A DNA stretch of 39,588 nt from Clostridia bacterium (GCA_017412045.1 JAFQOX010000139.1:1-39588), one strand, 5' to 3'; counted from the first letter of the stretch, positions 28,197 to 37,114 are shown. Notes: generated by a model from the sequence alone, not told the origin. Made by a program: numbers and translations.

Positions 28197-28212
28197 TGTT
28201 CCACGTGGAACA
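28197..28212. promoter_or_regulatory. parS site 2, inside an rsmG terminator-like hairpin
   Basis: This is a second identical 16-bp parS. Its surrounding perfect 32-bp palindrome (28189-28220) has different flanks (AAAAGCGA / TCGCTTTT). It begins four bases after the rsmG stop and on the minus strand is followed by a T6 run, so as RNA it forms a strong terminator-like stem. One sequence may thus serve both segregation and transcription termination. Confidence 0.9.
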
Positions 28213-28224
28213 TCGCTTTTGCAA

Positions 28225-28980
28225 TCACAGCGGATTTTTCATGATCTGCGCATTGCGCCGGGGATATATTTTTTCGGTAGATTTGTTTTTCTTGAAAACC
28301 AGATTGTGTCTTTCTCCGGAAATGATTTCTTCGCCTTCTTTCTCCAGCAAAAGCATCTTTTCATCGGTCAGCAGGGAGCAAGAGAGCTTTTTGACGGCGT
28401 TTTCCGCATTATGAAGCTCCGTATCGGCGTTTTTTCCCTTCAAAGAGAGAAACAAGCCGTCTTTTTTTGTGAAGGGAATACACCATTCCATCAAAACGCG
28501 CAATTCCGCTACGGCTCTTGCGCAAACGACGTCGAAGCTTTCTCTGTGCTTGGGATTCGCGCCGAGCTCCTCTGCGCGGCCGGTCAGGATACGGACGTTT
28601 TTTAACTGCAAATGCTCTGCGGCAGATGCGATATACGCCGTTTTCTTTGCCGTGGCGTCCAGAGCCGTGATTTCAATATCGGGACGGACGATGGCGAACG
28701 GCAGGCAAGGCATTCCGCCGCCGCTTCCGACGTCGAGCACCTTCAGGGTCCCTTTGGTCGGCTTGGGCAAATGCTTGGCTGCCAGGAGACAGTCGGTGAT
28801 ATGTCTTGCGATGACGGAATTTTCATCGCGAAGCGCAGTCAGGTTCATTTTCTTATTGGTTTCCAGCATGAAAACCGTCAGATCATAAAACTTTTCCAGA
28901 TAAGCATCGGTTGCGTATTCGGAAATATTGTTCAAGGCAAAGGATTCTTTGCACGCGGTAAAAAATTCTGCTTTTGTCAT
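28225..28980 (-). CDS. rsmG: 16S rRNA (guanine-N7) methyltransferase RsmG (GidB)
   Basis: This 251-residue SAM-dependent methyltransferase has the class I motif VLDVGSGGGMPCLP, ITALDATAKK, and VVCARAVAEL, followed by the KKDGLFLSLKG strand. RsmG makes m7G at position 527 of 16S rRNA (E. coli numbering). Its ATG overlaps the mnmG stop by four bases (ATGA), so the two are translationally coupled. The mnmG-rsmG-parA-parB gene order is the usual Bacillota one. Confidence 0.95.
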   Translation of the reverse strand: MTKAEFFTACKESFALNNISEYATDAYLEKFYDLTVFMLETNKKMNLTALRDENSVIARHITDCLLAAKHLPKPTKGTLKVLDVGSGGGMPCLPFAIVRPDIEITALDATAKKTAYIASAAEHLQLKNVRILTGRAEELGANPKHRESFDVVCARAVAELRVLMEWCIPFTKKDGLFLSLKGKNADTELHNAENAVKKLSCSLLTDEKMLLLEKEGEEIISGERHNLVFKKNKSTEKIYPRRNAQIMKNPL

Positions 28981-30884
28981 GCTTCGGGATCCTCGTTCTT
29001 TCTTCGGTTCTTTAAATCCAGATAAATGAGCAATACGGAAATATCCGCAGGGCTGACACCGCTGATTCTGGAAGCCGCGCCGATGGAGTAGGGCTTGTGC
29101 AGATTTAATTTTTGCACTGCTTCAGTGGAAAGCCCCGTGATCGTACGGTAATCCAGATCCTGCGGCAGCAGGCGTTTTTCCAATTTCGAGAATCTTTGCG
29201 CATCGGCAAGTTGCTTTTTGATGTATCCTTCATATTTGATCTCCGTCTGTACGGTGAAGGTGACGGCATCGGGCAGTTCGGGACGCTCGGGGTCCAGGGG
29301 CGCGAGCGAATCGTACGTGATCTCCGGTCGGCGGAGCAATTCCGACATACGGATGCCTGTTTTGATCGGTACTTCTCCGCGCGCGGTCAGAAAAGCGTTG
29401 ACCTTTTCGGAGGGCGGGAGAATGATTCTGAACAGTCTTTCTTTTTCATCGGCGATCATTTGCGCTTTTTTCAGATAGCGTTCATACGCGGCATCGGAAA
29501 GCAAGCCCGCATCGTGTCCGATTTTGGAGAGTCGGGCATCGGCGTTGTCCTGACGGAGAAGCAGACGGTATTCGGAACGGGAGGTCATCATGCGGTAAGG
29601 CTCGTTGGTTCCCTTGGTGACGAGATCGTCGATCAGCGTTCCGATGTAGGAGCTGTCCCGGGTGAGCATGACGGGCGCTTTTCCCTTGATATAGAGGGTT
29701 GCGTTCATGCCTGCGATCAAGCCCTGCGCGGCGGCTTCTTCATAGCCGGAGGTGCCGTTGAACTGACCTGCACCGTAAAGACCGGGAATGCTCTTGAATC
29801 CCAGGGAAGCGTCCAATTGCGTGGAATCAATGCAATCGTATTCGATCGCGTAAGCGGAACGCATGGTAACGGCGTGCTCGAAGCCCTCGATGGATCGAAG
29901 CATCTGAAGCTGTACGTCTGCCGGCATGGAGGAGCTGAAGCCTTGCAGATACATTTCGTTGGTGCCGAGTCCGGTGGGCTCTACGAAGAGCTGATGACGG
30001 GTCTTATCCGGGAAACGGACGACTTTATCTTCGATGCTTGGGCAATAACGGGGGCCTACGCCGTGGATTTCTCCGGAATACAGAGGGGAGCGGTCGATAT
30101 TATTGCGAATGATCGCGTGCGTGGTTTCGTTGGTGTAGGCGATGTAGCAGGGAAGCTTGGGACGCGCTTCCAGATCCTCCTGTCTGGTGTCTGCGGAATA
30201 AGGCGTCAGCTTCTTTTCACCCTCCTGGCGTTCCAATTTGGAATAGTCGATGGTTCTGCTGTCGATGCGGGGAGGCGTACCGGTTTTGAAGCGCATGATG
30301 CGAATGCCGAGTCTTTCGAGATTTGCCGTCAGGGATTTCGCGGCGTGCAGACCGTCGGGACCGGAGGATGCCGTATAGTCGCCGATGATGACGCGGGAAT
30401 CCAGATACGTACCCGTGCAAATGACCGCTGCTCTGACGTGAAAGACTGCGCCAAGCTCCGTGACGACGGCGCAAACGGCGCCCTTTTCGTCCAGACGGAC
30501 GTCGGTGATTTCGGCTTGAATCAGAGAAAGATTGGTCGTATGTTCGATTGTTTTTTTCATCAGATCGCGGTAAAGCATACGATCTGCCTGAATGCGTTTG
30601 GAATGGACCGCGGGACCCTTGCTTGCGTTCAGCATACGGTCTTGAAGCATGACCTTGTCTGCCGCGCGACCCATTTCTCCGCCGAGCGCGTCGATCTCAA
30701 AGACGAGCTGTCCTTTTCCCGTGCCGCCGATCGAGGGGTTGCACGGCATATTGGCGACGGCATCGTTGGAAATGGTAAACAGAATGGTTTTGGCTCCCAT
30801 TCTTGCGGCGGCAAGGGCGGCTTCACAGCCGGCGTGTCCCGCGCCGATCACGGCAATATCTGCCGAATCCACATAAAATTCCAT
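28977..30884 (-). CDS. mnmG: tRNA uridine-5-carboxymethylaminomethyl modification enzyme MnmG (GidA)
   Basis: This 635-residue FAD protein has the dinucleotide motif VIGAGHAGCEAA at residues 12-23, then NPSIGGTGKGQL, the GTYLDSRVIIGD segment and FNGTSGYEEAAAQGL. With MnmE it modifies the wobble uridine of several tRNAs. I chose ATG 30884 because AAAGGAAA precedes it; an ATG six codons earlier would itself contain that ribosome binding site. mnmE, often directly upstream, is not here; rlmH is. Confidence 0.96.
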   Translation of the reverse strand: MEFYVDSADIAVIGAGHAGCEAALAAARMGAKTILFTISNDAVANMPCNPSIGGTGKGQLVFEIDALGGEMGRAADKVMLQDRMLNASKGPAVHSKRIQADRMLYRDLMKKTIEHTTNLSLIQAEITDVRLDEKGAVCAVVTELGAVFHVRAAVICTGTYLDSRVIIGDYTASSGPDGLHAAKSLTANLERLGIRIMRFKTGTPPRIDSRTIDYSKLERQEGEKKLTPYSADTRQEDLEARPKLPCYIAYTNETTHAIIRNNIDRSPLYSGEIHGVGPRYCPSIEDKVVRFPDKTRHQLFVEPTGLGTNEMYLQGFSSSMPADVQLQMLRSIEGFEHAVTMRSAYAIEYDCIDSTQLDASLGFKSIPGLYGAGQFNGTSGYEEAAAQGLIAGMNATLYIKGKAPVMLTRDSSYIGTLIDDLVTKGTNEPYRMMTSRSEYRLLLRQDNADARLSKIGHDAGLLSDAAYERYLKKAQMIADEKERLFRIILPPSEKVNAFLTARGEVPIKTGIRMSELLRRPEITYDSLAPLDPERPELPDAVTFTVQTEIKYEGYIKKQLADAQRFSKLEKRLLPQDLDYRTITGLSTEAVQKLNLHKPYSIGAASRISGVSPADISVLLIYLDLKNRRKNEDPEA

Positions 30885-30940
30885 AGATTGATTTCCTTTC
30901 ATTGAGGATCGGTCAAAGGGCGATCTTCAGGATTATAATT

Positions 30941-31423
30941 TTATTTGTGATAGCTTCCGCCGGAAAGAATGTTCAGGGCGCGATAGATCTGTTCCGCCAG
31001 AATGACGCGCATCATACGGTGCGTAAAGGTCATTTTTGAAATGGACAGGCGGAAGTTCGAGGCTTTTTTGACGCGCTCGTCCATGCCGAAGGCGCCGCCG
31101 ATGATGAAGGTGATCTCGGAATCTCCGGATACGGTGACGCTTTGGATCTTTTTTGCGAGCTCCTCCGAGGATATCTGGTTGCCTTCCACGCATAGCGCGA
31201 TCTTATATCCTTTTTTGGGAAGGGCTTCCAGAAGTCTGTCTCCTTCTTTTCGGATCACGAGCGCGATTTCGGAATCGGACGGATTGTCCGGCGGCTTTTC
31301 TTCCTTCAATTCGATATTTTTGACCTTACAAAGACCGGAGAGCCTTTTTTCGTATTCCGCGACTGCTTGGGCGAAAAATTTATCTTTGATATTTCCGACG
31401 TAGAGAATATTGATTTGTAACAT
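30941..31423 (-). CDS. rlmH: 23S rRNA pseudouridine-1915 N3-methyltransferase RlmH
   Basis: This 160-residue SPOUT methyltransferase starts INILYVGNIKDKFF and ends with the family's most conserved part: FIIGGAFGMDERVK, LSISKMTFTHRMMRVIL and EQIYRALNILSGGSYHK (read as separate pieces). It methylates pseudouridine 1915 of 23S rRNA on the 70S ribosome. The frame stays open far upstream to 32188, but that part overlaps walJ and is not real. The usual length is 159. walJ lies two bases upstream, as the walJ region does in B. subtilis. Confidence 0.96.
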   Translation of the reverse strand: MLQINILYVGNIKDKFFAQAVAEYEKRLSGLCKVKNIELKEEKPPDNPSDSEIALVIRKEGDRLLEALPKKGYKIALCVEGNQISSEELAKKIQSVTVSGDSEITFIIGGAFGMDERVKKASNFRLSISKMTFTHRMMRVILAEQIYRALNILSGGSYHK

Positions 31424-31425
31424 GA

Positions 31426-32235
31426 TTATAGCTCCGGAGGTTGATCGCTTCCGACGAGAACGGGCTTGTCCGGCGATGCGACGGCGAGGCGGATCTCGCT
31501 GAATTCCGAAATGGCGCCGCGGACGGCGTTTTCTGCGATCGGGGCGTAATTGTTTTCTTTGGAAAGATGCGCGAGCACAAAATGCTTGGTTCCGTTTTCG
31601 GCGAGAAATTTTGTGAATTTTGCGCAATCTTCGTTGGAGAGGTGACCTTTTTCGGAGAGAATGCGCAATTTCAAATGATAGGGATAAGGGCCTGCAAAAA
31701 GCATATTGACGTCGTGATTGGCTTCGATCACAACGGCGCTTGACCCGATCAGTGATGAAGCGATGTCTTCGGTGATATGTCCGATATCGGTTGCGAGTCC
31801 GAATTTTTCCGTTTTTCCGTTTTCTTCGTATTCCACGGTGTAGCCGACGGAAGCCGCGCTGTCGTGAGGTGTGGGAAAAGAACGGACCGTCGTATTTCCG
31901 AATTTCACGGAAAAAACGGACGGGTGAAGATATAAATCGTTCAAAAGGGATGCCTGCGGATTGCGGATCAGCGCGCGCGCGGAAGCGGTGACCATGTGCG
32001 TGGGAATATGGTGCTTCTTGGAAATGACCTCCAATCCCTTGATATGGTCGGAGTGCTCGTGCGTGACGAAAATGGCTTGAATATGAGAAAGTGAGGATTG
32101 AACATCGTTCAATCCCTTCTCGACGGCGCGGGCGCTGACGCCCGCGTCGAAGAGAATTTCCGTATCGGGGGTTTTGACGTATACGCAATTGCCGGACGAT
32201 CCGGAGTAAAGGGTGTATGCCGTGATATTAACCAT
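31426..32235 (-). CDS. walJ: MBL-fold metallohydrolase WalJ (YycJ)-like
   Basis: This 269-residue protein has the metallo-beta-lactamase motif FVTHEHSDHIKG, an N-terminal LYSGSSGNCVYVKT typical of the YycJ group, ATDIGHITED and FVLAHLSKENN. WalJ relatives are thought to act in DNA-related processes linked to the WalKR region, possibly as a 5' exonuclease; no walKR genes lie in this window. The ATG at 32235 overlaps the end of the galactokinase-like gene by eight bases (ATGGTTAA), so coupling is probable. Confidence 0.87.
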   Translation of the reverse strand: MVNITAYTLYSGSSGNCVYVKTPDTEILFDAGVSARAVEKGLNDVQSSLSHIQAIFVTHEHSDHIKGLEVISKKHHIPTHMVTASARALIRNPQASLLNDLYLHPSVFSVKFGNTTVRSFPTPHDSAASVGYTVEYEENGKTEKFGLATDIGHITEDIASSLIGSSAVVIEANHDVNMLFAGPYPYHLKLRILSEKGHLSNEDCAKFTKFLAENGTKHFVLAHLSKENNYAPIAENAVRGAISEFSEIRLAVASPDKPVLVGSDQPPEL

Positions 32236-33499
32236 GGTATACCGCGCACGCACCCAGAGGACGAACGGAAAGCTCGGTGACCGCGCCCTTTCCGAATACC
32301 GCTTCCATGGTTTCGCGGAAGGCGGTCATACGGCCGTGAGGAACGAACGCCTGCATGGTTCCCGCGAAGCCGCCGCCGTGAACACGGTAAGCGCCGTCAT
32401 CGCCGAGGATTTCGCTTGCGATCGCGCAGGCGAGCGTGATGCCCTGCTCTGCGGGCGCCTTGGGCGTATAATAATTCTGAAGAAGATTTGCGCTGGAATT
32501 GCCGGATTCCTTGATGATGGAGAGGAATTCGTTCGTATCACCGTCGGCGAGCGCCGTCAGCATACGTTCCACGCGCTTGTTCTCACGAATGAAATGGAGT
32601 GCGCGCAGGATCGCGCGGTCACCGCATTTTTTGCGAAGCGCGGCTGCGTGCGCGATGATCTGTTCCTCGGTCAGACCGCGGAGAACGGGCTTTCCGAAAT
32701 GCGCCGCGACCGCTTTCATTTCGGCGGGAACTGCGGCGTAATCGTCCGTCAGATTGGCGTGAGAGCCGCCCGTATTGACGATACAGAGAGAATAGCCCTT
32801 CGCAGACAGGTCGAACGCGATGCGCTCCGCGATGGGTGCTTTGGGATCTTCGAAGTCAATGGTTACGAAGCCGCCCGCCGCGCAAGCGACCTGATCCATC
32901 AGACCGCAGGGCTTTCCGAAATGAACGTTTTCCGCGTATTGGGAAATCTTGGAGATTTCGATATAATCGACGGCGCCGTCGTTATAGAGATAATTCAAAA
33001 TGGTTCCGATCATGTCCTCGAACGCCGCGGAAGAGGAAAGACCGGATCCGCCGAGGATGTCGGAGGTCGTATACGCGGTAAAGCCGCCGATCTTCAGACC
33101 GTTTTTCACAAAACCGTCGCAAACGCCGCGGATGAGCGAGGAGGATCTGCCCGTATCCATGAGCACGGGAGAAAGCTTCTCCGTAGAAACGACGTCCTCG
33201 GGGAAACCGGCGCTTTTGACGCGGATGACGGGCTCGTCGGTTTTTTGTACGATGGCGATGATATCGAGGTCGATGGAAGCCGCGAGGACCTTACCGTAGT
33301 TATGGTCCGTGTGATTTCCGCAAATTTCGCTGCGTCCCGCAACGGAAAAAACGGAAAGGCTGTCTGCTTTGCCGTAAATATTTTCAAATTCATCGAAAGC
33401 GGCGTTATAGCGCGCCTTTACGAATTCCGGATTTCTGCTTGCGTAGATTTTTGCAAGCGTATCGGCAGATTTTTCAAAAAAAGCTGTTCTGTTAAACAT
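32228..33499 (-). CDS. galK: Galactokinase-family GHMP kinase
   Basis: This 423-residue GHMP kinase has an N-terminal sugar-binding motif VAGRSEICGNHTDHNYGK (residues 53-70), the ATP-binding loop LGGSGLSSSAAFE (149-161) and a later GLMDQVACAAGG containing the catalytic-type Asp. Galactokinase normally has GEHTDY in the first motif; here E is Asn (N62) and Y is His (H66). That may define a subgroup with another sugar substrate. The C-terminal HGGGFAGTMQAFV motif is intact. There are no other Leloir genes nearby. The ATG has GGAG upstream. It overlaps walJ at its end. Confidence 0.82.
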   Translation of the reverse strand: MFNRTAFFEKSADTLAKIYASRNPEFVKARYNAAFDEFENIYGKADSLSVFSVAGRSEICGNHTDHNYGKVLAASIDLDIIAIVQKTDEPVIRVKSAGFPEDVVSTEKLSPVLMDTGRSSSLIRGVCDGFVKNGLKIGGFTAYTTSDILGGSGLSSSAAFEDMIGTILNYLYNDGAVDYIEISKISQYAENVHFGKPCGLMDQVACAAGGFVTIDFEDPKAPIAERIAFDLSAKGYSLCIVNTGGSHANLTDDYAAVPAEMKAVAAHFGKPVLRGLTEEQIIAHAAALRKKCGDRAILRALHFIRENKRVERMLTALADGDTNEFLSIIKESGNSSANLLQNYYTPKAPAEQGITLACAIASEILGDDGAYRVHGGGFAGTMQAFVPHGRMTAFRETMEAVFGKGAVTELSVRPLGACAVYHG

Positions 33500-33511
33500 G
33501 GTGATTCTCCG

Positions 33512-35449
33512 TTAAGTTTTATTTTTTCTGCTGGGCTGTTTTTTGTTTTTGAGCGGAGCGGAAACGTGCGCGCGCTTGGAAAGCGTTTGCGTCGGCTGTT
33601 TGCTCTGCGCGGCAGGTCTGCCCTTCGGGGAATGCTGATTTTTTGCAGGCGCTTCCGGACGGATCAGACAGTGCTCGCCGTATCCGATCAAATCGCTTCT
33701 GCCTGCTTTTCGAAGCGCGGAAATGACGGTTTGTCTGTTTTCGGGACGGAAATATTGGAGGAGCGCTCGCTGCTGCGCCTTTTCCTCCTTGGTTTTGGGA
33801 ACGAAGATCGGTTTTTCCGTATAAGGATCCAATCCCGTATAGAACATACAGGTGGAGATGGTTCCGGGCGTGGGATAGAAATCCTGTACCTGCTCGGGAT
33901 GCAAGCCCTCTTTTTTGAGGAAGAGCGCAAGCTCGATCGCATCCTCGGGACGGCTTCCTGGATGGGAGGACATCAGATAGGGGACGAGATATTGCTTCTT
34001 GTCCATGCTTTTCGTCAATTCGTAGAAACGGTGACGGAATTTCTCGTAAACCTCAATATTGGGCTTTCCCATCGCGTTCAAAACATTGTTTGAACAATGT
34101 TCAGGTGCAACCTTGAGCTGTCCGCTGACGTGATAACGGACGAGATCCTTGAAAAGCTCTTGATTTTGATCAAGAATCAAATAGTCGAACCGTATACCGG
34201 AGCGGATGAATACCTTCTTGATGCCGGGAATGGCGCGCATACGGCGAAGAATGCGAAGATATTCGCTGTGATCGACGACGAGGTTTTTGCACGGCTCGGG
34301 CGCCAGACATTTTCTGCCCTTGCACATACCCCGTTTTTCCTGTCCCTTGCAGGAGGGCTGACGGAAGTTCGCCGTCGGTCCGCCGACGTCGTGGATGTAT
34401 CCCTTAAAATCGGGCATTTTGGTGAGAAGCTCCGCTTCCCTGATGACGGATTCCTCGCTTCTGGTCGTGATCGCTCTTCCCTGATGGTAGGCGATCGCGC
34501 AGAAATTGCAGGCACCGTAACAGCCGCGCACGTGGTTGACGGAAAACTTGACCTCCTCGATGGCGGGAACGCCGCCGAGTGCTTCGTAGGAGGGGTGGTA
34601 CGTTCTCTCGTACGGAAGCTCGTAGACGTGGTCGAGCTCGCTCGTCTCGAGAGGAGGAGAGGGCGGATTTTGTACGACGATCTTTTTGCCGTGTCTTTGA
34701 ATGACGGTTTTTCCGCGTACGGCATCGTGCTCGTCCTGCTGAATACGGCAGGAGCGCGCGTACGCGAGATAGCCCTCCGGCGTCTGGGATTTGACCTCCT
34801 CGAAGGGAGGACATTCCACAGAGTTGGGGATATAAGCGTATTCACCCGTGGGGATGGCGTACGCCGTGCCGAGAATGTCGCGCATCATGGAGATCGGCTC
34901 GCCCTCCTGTAGACGGCGCGCGATTTCCGTGACCTGATGCTCGCCCATGCCGAACATCAGCAGATCGGCATCGGTATCCATCAGAACGGAGGGACGGACG
35001 GCGTTATCCCAATAGTCGTAATGGGCAAAGCGGCGCAAGGATGCCTCCAGACCGCCGATGCAGAGCGGAATATCGCCGTAAATACGGCGGATCGCCTTGG
35101 AATAAACGGTCACGGCGCGGTCGGGACGCTTACCCGCTACGCCGCCCGCGGTGTAATAGTCGTCGCTTCTCTTTCGTTTGGCGGCAGTGTAATGCGCGAC
35201 CATGGAGTCGATATTGCCGCCGTTGACGAAAAAGGCGAGCCGAGGTCTGCCGAAGCGGCGGTAATCATCGTCGTTTTGCGGTTGAGAGAGGATACAGACG
35301 CGGAAGCCCTGATCCTCCAGCACACGGGAAACGATTGCCGTTCCAAAGCTGGGATGGTCGACGTAAGCGTCGCCGGTCACGACGACGATATCGGGGGCAT
35401 CCCAGCCGCGGGCAATCATTTCTTCTTTGGTAATAGGAAGAAATGCCAT
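33512..35449 (-). CDS. YgiQ-family radical SAM protein
   Basis: This 645-residue protein has the radical SAM cluster motif GCYGACNFC (C310, C314, C317, a CX3CX2C motif) inside HVRGCYGACNFCAIAYHQGR read in parts, a GYIHDVGGPTANF segment, and a second cysteine-containing segment CKGRKCLAPEPCK. The N-terminal IVVVTGDAYVDHPSFG is typical of YgiQ. The reaction is unknown. The C-terminal 50 residues are rich in Lys, Gln, Pro and Ser and probably disordered. AAGGAG precedes the ATG. It is 12 bases upstream of galK. Confidence 0.9.
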   Translation of the reverse strand: MAFLPITKEEMIARGWDAPDIVVVTGDAYVDHPSFGTAIVSRVLEDQGFRVCILSQPQNDDDYRRFGRPRLAFFVNGGNIDSMVAHYTAAKRKRSDDYYTAGGVAGKRPDRAVTVYSKAIRRIYGDIPLCIGGLEASLRRFAHYDYWDNAVRPSVLMDTDADLLMFGMGEHQVTEIARRLQEGEPISMMRDILGTAYAIPTGEYAYIPNSVECPPFEEVKSQTPEGYLAYARSCRIQQDEHDAVRGKTVIQRHGKKIVVQNPPSPPLETSELDHVYELPYERTYHPSYEALGGVPAIEEVKFSVNHVRGCYGACNFCAIAYHQGRAITTRSEESVIREAELLTKMPDFKGYIHDVGGPTANFRQPSCKGQEKRGMCKGRKCLAPEPCKNLVVDHSEYLRILRRMRAIPGIKKVFIRSGIRFDYLILDQNQELFKDLVRYHVSGQLKVAPEHCSNNVLNAMGKPNIEVYEKFRHRFYELTKSMDKKQYLVPYLMSSHPGSRPEDAIELALFLKKEGLHPEQVQDFYPTPGTISTCMFYTGLDPYTEKPIFVPKTKEEKAQQRALLQYFRPENRQTVISALRKAGRSDLIGYGEHCLIRPEAPAKNQHSPKGRPAAQSKQPTQTLSKRAHVSAPLKNKKQPSRKNKT

Positions 35450-35484
35450 GGTGACTCCTTTATATCAATGAAAAAGATGGGAGC

Positions 35485-36771
35485 TTATGCTTTGAAGAAA
35501 GCATAGAAGAGCTTGGTCATGTAGTAGCAGTCGTCCGTACCGCCGAGCTCGCGAACGGCGTGCATGGAAAGAGAGGGGTTGCCGATGTCAATGGTCAGAA
35601 TGCCGTGCTCGGCGGAAAGGATCGGGCCGATCGTGCCGCCGCCCTTGACGTCGCTGCGATTGTTGAAGATCTGATAAGGAATGCCGTTGTTTTCACAGAG
35701 GAGCTTGAATACGGCGGTGCCTCTGGAGGAGGTTGCGTAGGACTGCGTGTAGGAAAGCTTCAGGACGGGGCCCTTGTTGAGATAAACGGGGAGAGCCATT
35801 TCGTGGTTTGCGGGATAGGAGGGATGCGTTGCGTGCGCCATATCCGCGGAGAGCGCGATCGTTTTGGAGAGCGCGCGGTATTTATCCTCTGCGGTATAGC
35901 CGAGCTTTTCGCAAATGCGGTCGATGATCTGCATGATCGTGTTGCAACGCGCGCCGCGGTTGGAGTTGGAGCCGCATTCCTCGTGGTCGAACGCGACGGC
36001 GATATCGGATGCGCCGCAATCGTCCTTGCATTCGATAAAGCCTGCCATCGTGGCGTAAGCCATGGAAGCGTCGTCGAGTCTGGCAACGGAAATAAATTCT
36101 TCGTTGGCGCCGACGAAGCAACCGTCAAACACTTCGTAGGGAGCGAGCTCGAAGCTGAGAATGTCGGAAGCGTTTACGCCCATATATTCCGCAAGATAGG
36201 AAAGGAATTTCGGCTTGCCCTCGCTGTTCTGCGCGAAGAAGGGCAGGAGTTCTGTCTGGATATTGAATTTTGCGCCGTCGTTGACACCCTTGACCACGTG
36301 AATTGCGGCGCTGGGAATGATGAGAAGCGGTTTTTTGATATTGACGTTGACGGCTTTTGCATCTCCGTTTTCATCCTTTACGAAAACGCGTCCCGCGAGT
36401 CCGAGGGGGCGGTCGAGCCAGCCGTGAACGATGAGACCGCCGTAGCCCTCCAGTGTCATACGTTCAATGCCGAGGTCGATCTTTGACGGAACGGTTTTGA
36501 TGCGGAAGCCGGGCGCGTCCTGGTGCGCGGCGCCGATGCGGAAGCCCGTTTCTCTGGGATCACCGCAGATACGGAAGGCGGCGCACTGCGTGCCTTCTTT
36601 TGTAAAATAGTAGGACTTGCCCTTTTCAATATCCCACGCATCGCCCTCGTTCAATTGGATGGCGCCTGCGGCGTCAAGCATTTTGACGAGCTCGTCGTTG
36701 GACTGAAAAGCGGTAGGAGCGTTGTTCAGAAAGTCAAGAAGATTTTGAGCATACTGTTTTTTCGTGTTCAT
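35485..36771 (-). CDS. M18 family aminopeptidase (aspartyl aminopeptidase type)
   Basis: This 428-residue zinc aminopeptidase has the M18 motifs FRIGAAHQDAPGF (H83 as metal ligand), AVNVNIKKPLLIIP, DHEECGSNSNRGA and the C-terminal ending GNPSLSMHAVRELGG. The family removes N-terminal acidic or neutral residues from peptides and forms dodecamers. I chose ATG 36771, with AAAGGAC upstream; the frame stays open to 36900 through a structured leader without another good start. The gene has its own promoter (36978-37006) and a leader of about 200 bases. Confidence 0.92.
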   Translation of the reverse strand: MNTKKQYAQNLLDFLNNAPTAFQSNDELVKMLDAAGAIQLNEGDAWDIEKGKSYYFTKEGTQCAAFRICGDPRETGFRIGAAHQDAPGFRIKTVPSKIDLGIERMTLEGYGGLIVHGWLDRPLGLAGRVFVKDENGDAKAVNVNIKKPLLIIPSAAIHVVKGVNDGAKFNIQTELLPFFAQNSEGKPKFLSYLAEYMGVNASDILSFELAPYEVFDGCFVGANEEFISVARLDDASMAYATMAGFIECKDDCGASDIAVAFDHEECGSNSNRGARCNTIMQIIDRICEKLGYTAEDKYRALSKTIALSADMAHATHPSYPANHEMALPVYLNKGPVLKLSYTQSYATSSRGTAVFKLLCENNGIPYQIFNNRSDVKGGGTIGPILSAEHGILTIDIGNPSLSMHAVRELGGTDDCYYMTKLFYAFFKA

Positions 36772-36972
36772 GATCTGTACCGGTCCTTTCAAGAAAAATA
36801 TATTTGTTTTGATGATATAAAAATACTTCTGCTGCCGATGATATCGGGATTGCATAGAAATTTGCTCAAGATCCACCTTGCCGTTTTGCATTGCTTGCAT
36901 ACAAGCAAGGCTTGGATGGGCTAAGCGTACCGAAATGCTGCGCGGTTCGGTTTCCGGTGTATGTTGCCCACC
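36771..36972 (-). ncRNA. Structured 5' leader of the M18 gene, class unknown
   Basis: From the predicted start near 36972 to the ATG the transcript could fold several stems: TGGGC/GCCCA (36917-36921 with 36966-36970) enclosing ACCGAA/TTCGGT (36929-36934 with 36946-36951), then TTGCTTG/CAAGCAA (36891-36897 with 36902-36908). I do not recognise a riboswitch family or a T-box (no GGGTGGNACCGCG motif). It may be a cis-regulatory element. Confidence 0.4.
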
Positions 36973-36977
36973 TTTTT

Positions 36978-37006
36978 ATTTTATCATAAAATAACGAAGG
37001 TATCAA
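36978..37006 (-). promoter_or_regulatory. Sigma-A-type promoter of the M18 gene
   Basis: On the minus strand TTGATA and TAAAAT are separated by 17 bases. It is divergent from the plus-strand promoter at 37047-37075. Confidence 0.7.
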
Positions 37007-37046
37007 GCAATTTGTAAAAAAAACCGAGGAAATCGTATCGAGCCAC

Positions 37047-37075
37047 TTGACTTGATCTGCCTGCGGTGTTATAAT
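37047..37075 (+). promoter_or_regulatory. Sigma-A-type promoter of the PII-like/antiporter pair
   Basis: TTGACT and TATAAT are separated by 17 bases, 39 bases upstream of the PII-like ATG. The -35 and following TGAT match the parAB promoter. Confidence 0.85.
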
Positions 37076-37114
37076 TGGAACGAAATCCATTTAATATATA
37101 GGAGGAATTTTTCT

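Noticed and set aside
30941-32188. 415-codon minus-strand frame as a fusion protein
   Set aside because: Only the last 160 codons (rlmH) are real; the upstream part overlaps walJ in another frame and is Arg-rich shadow.
36866-37090. Minus-strand frame upstream of the M18 gene
   Set aside because: Spans the promoter and structured leader and has no ribosome binding site.
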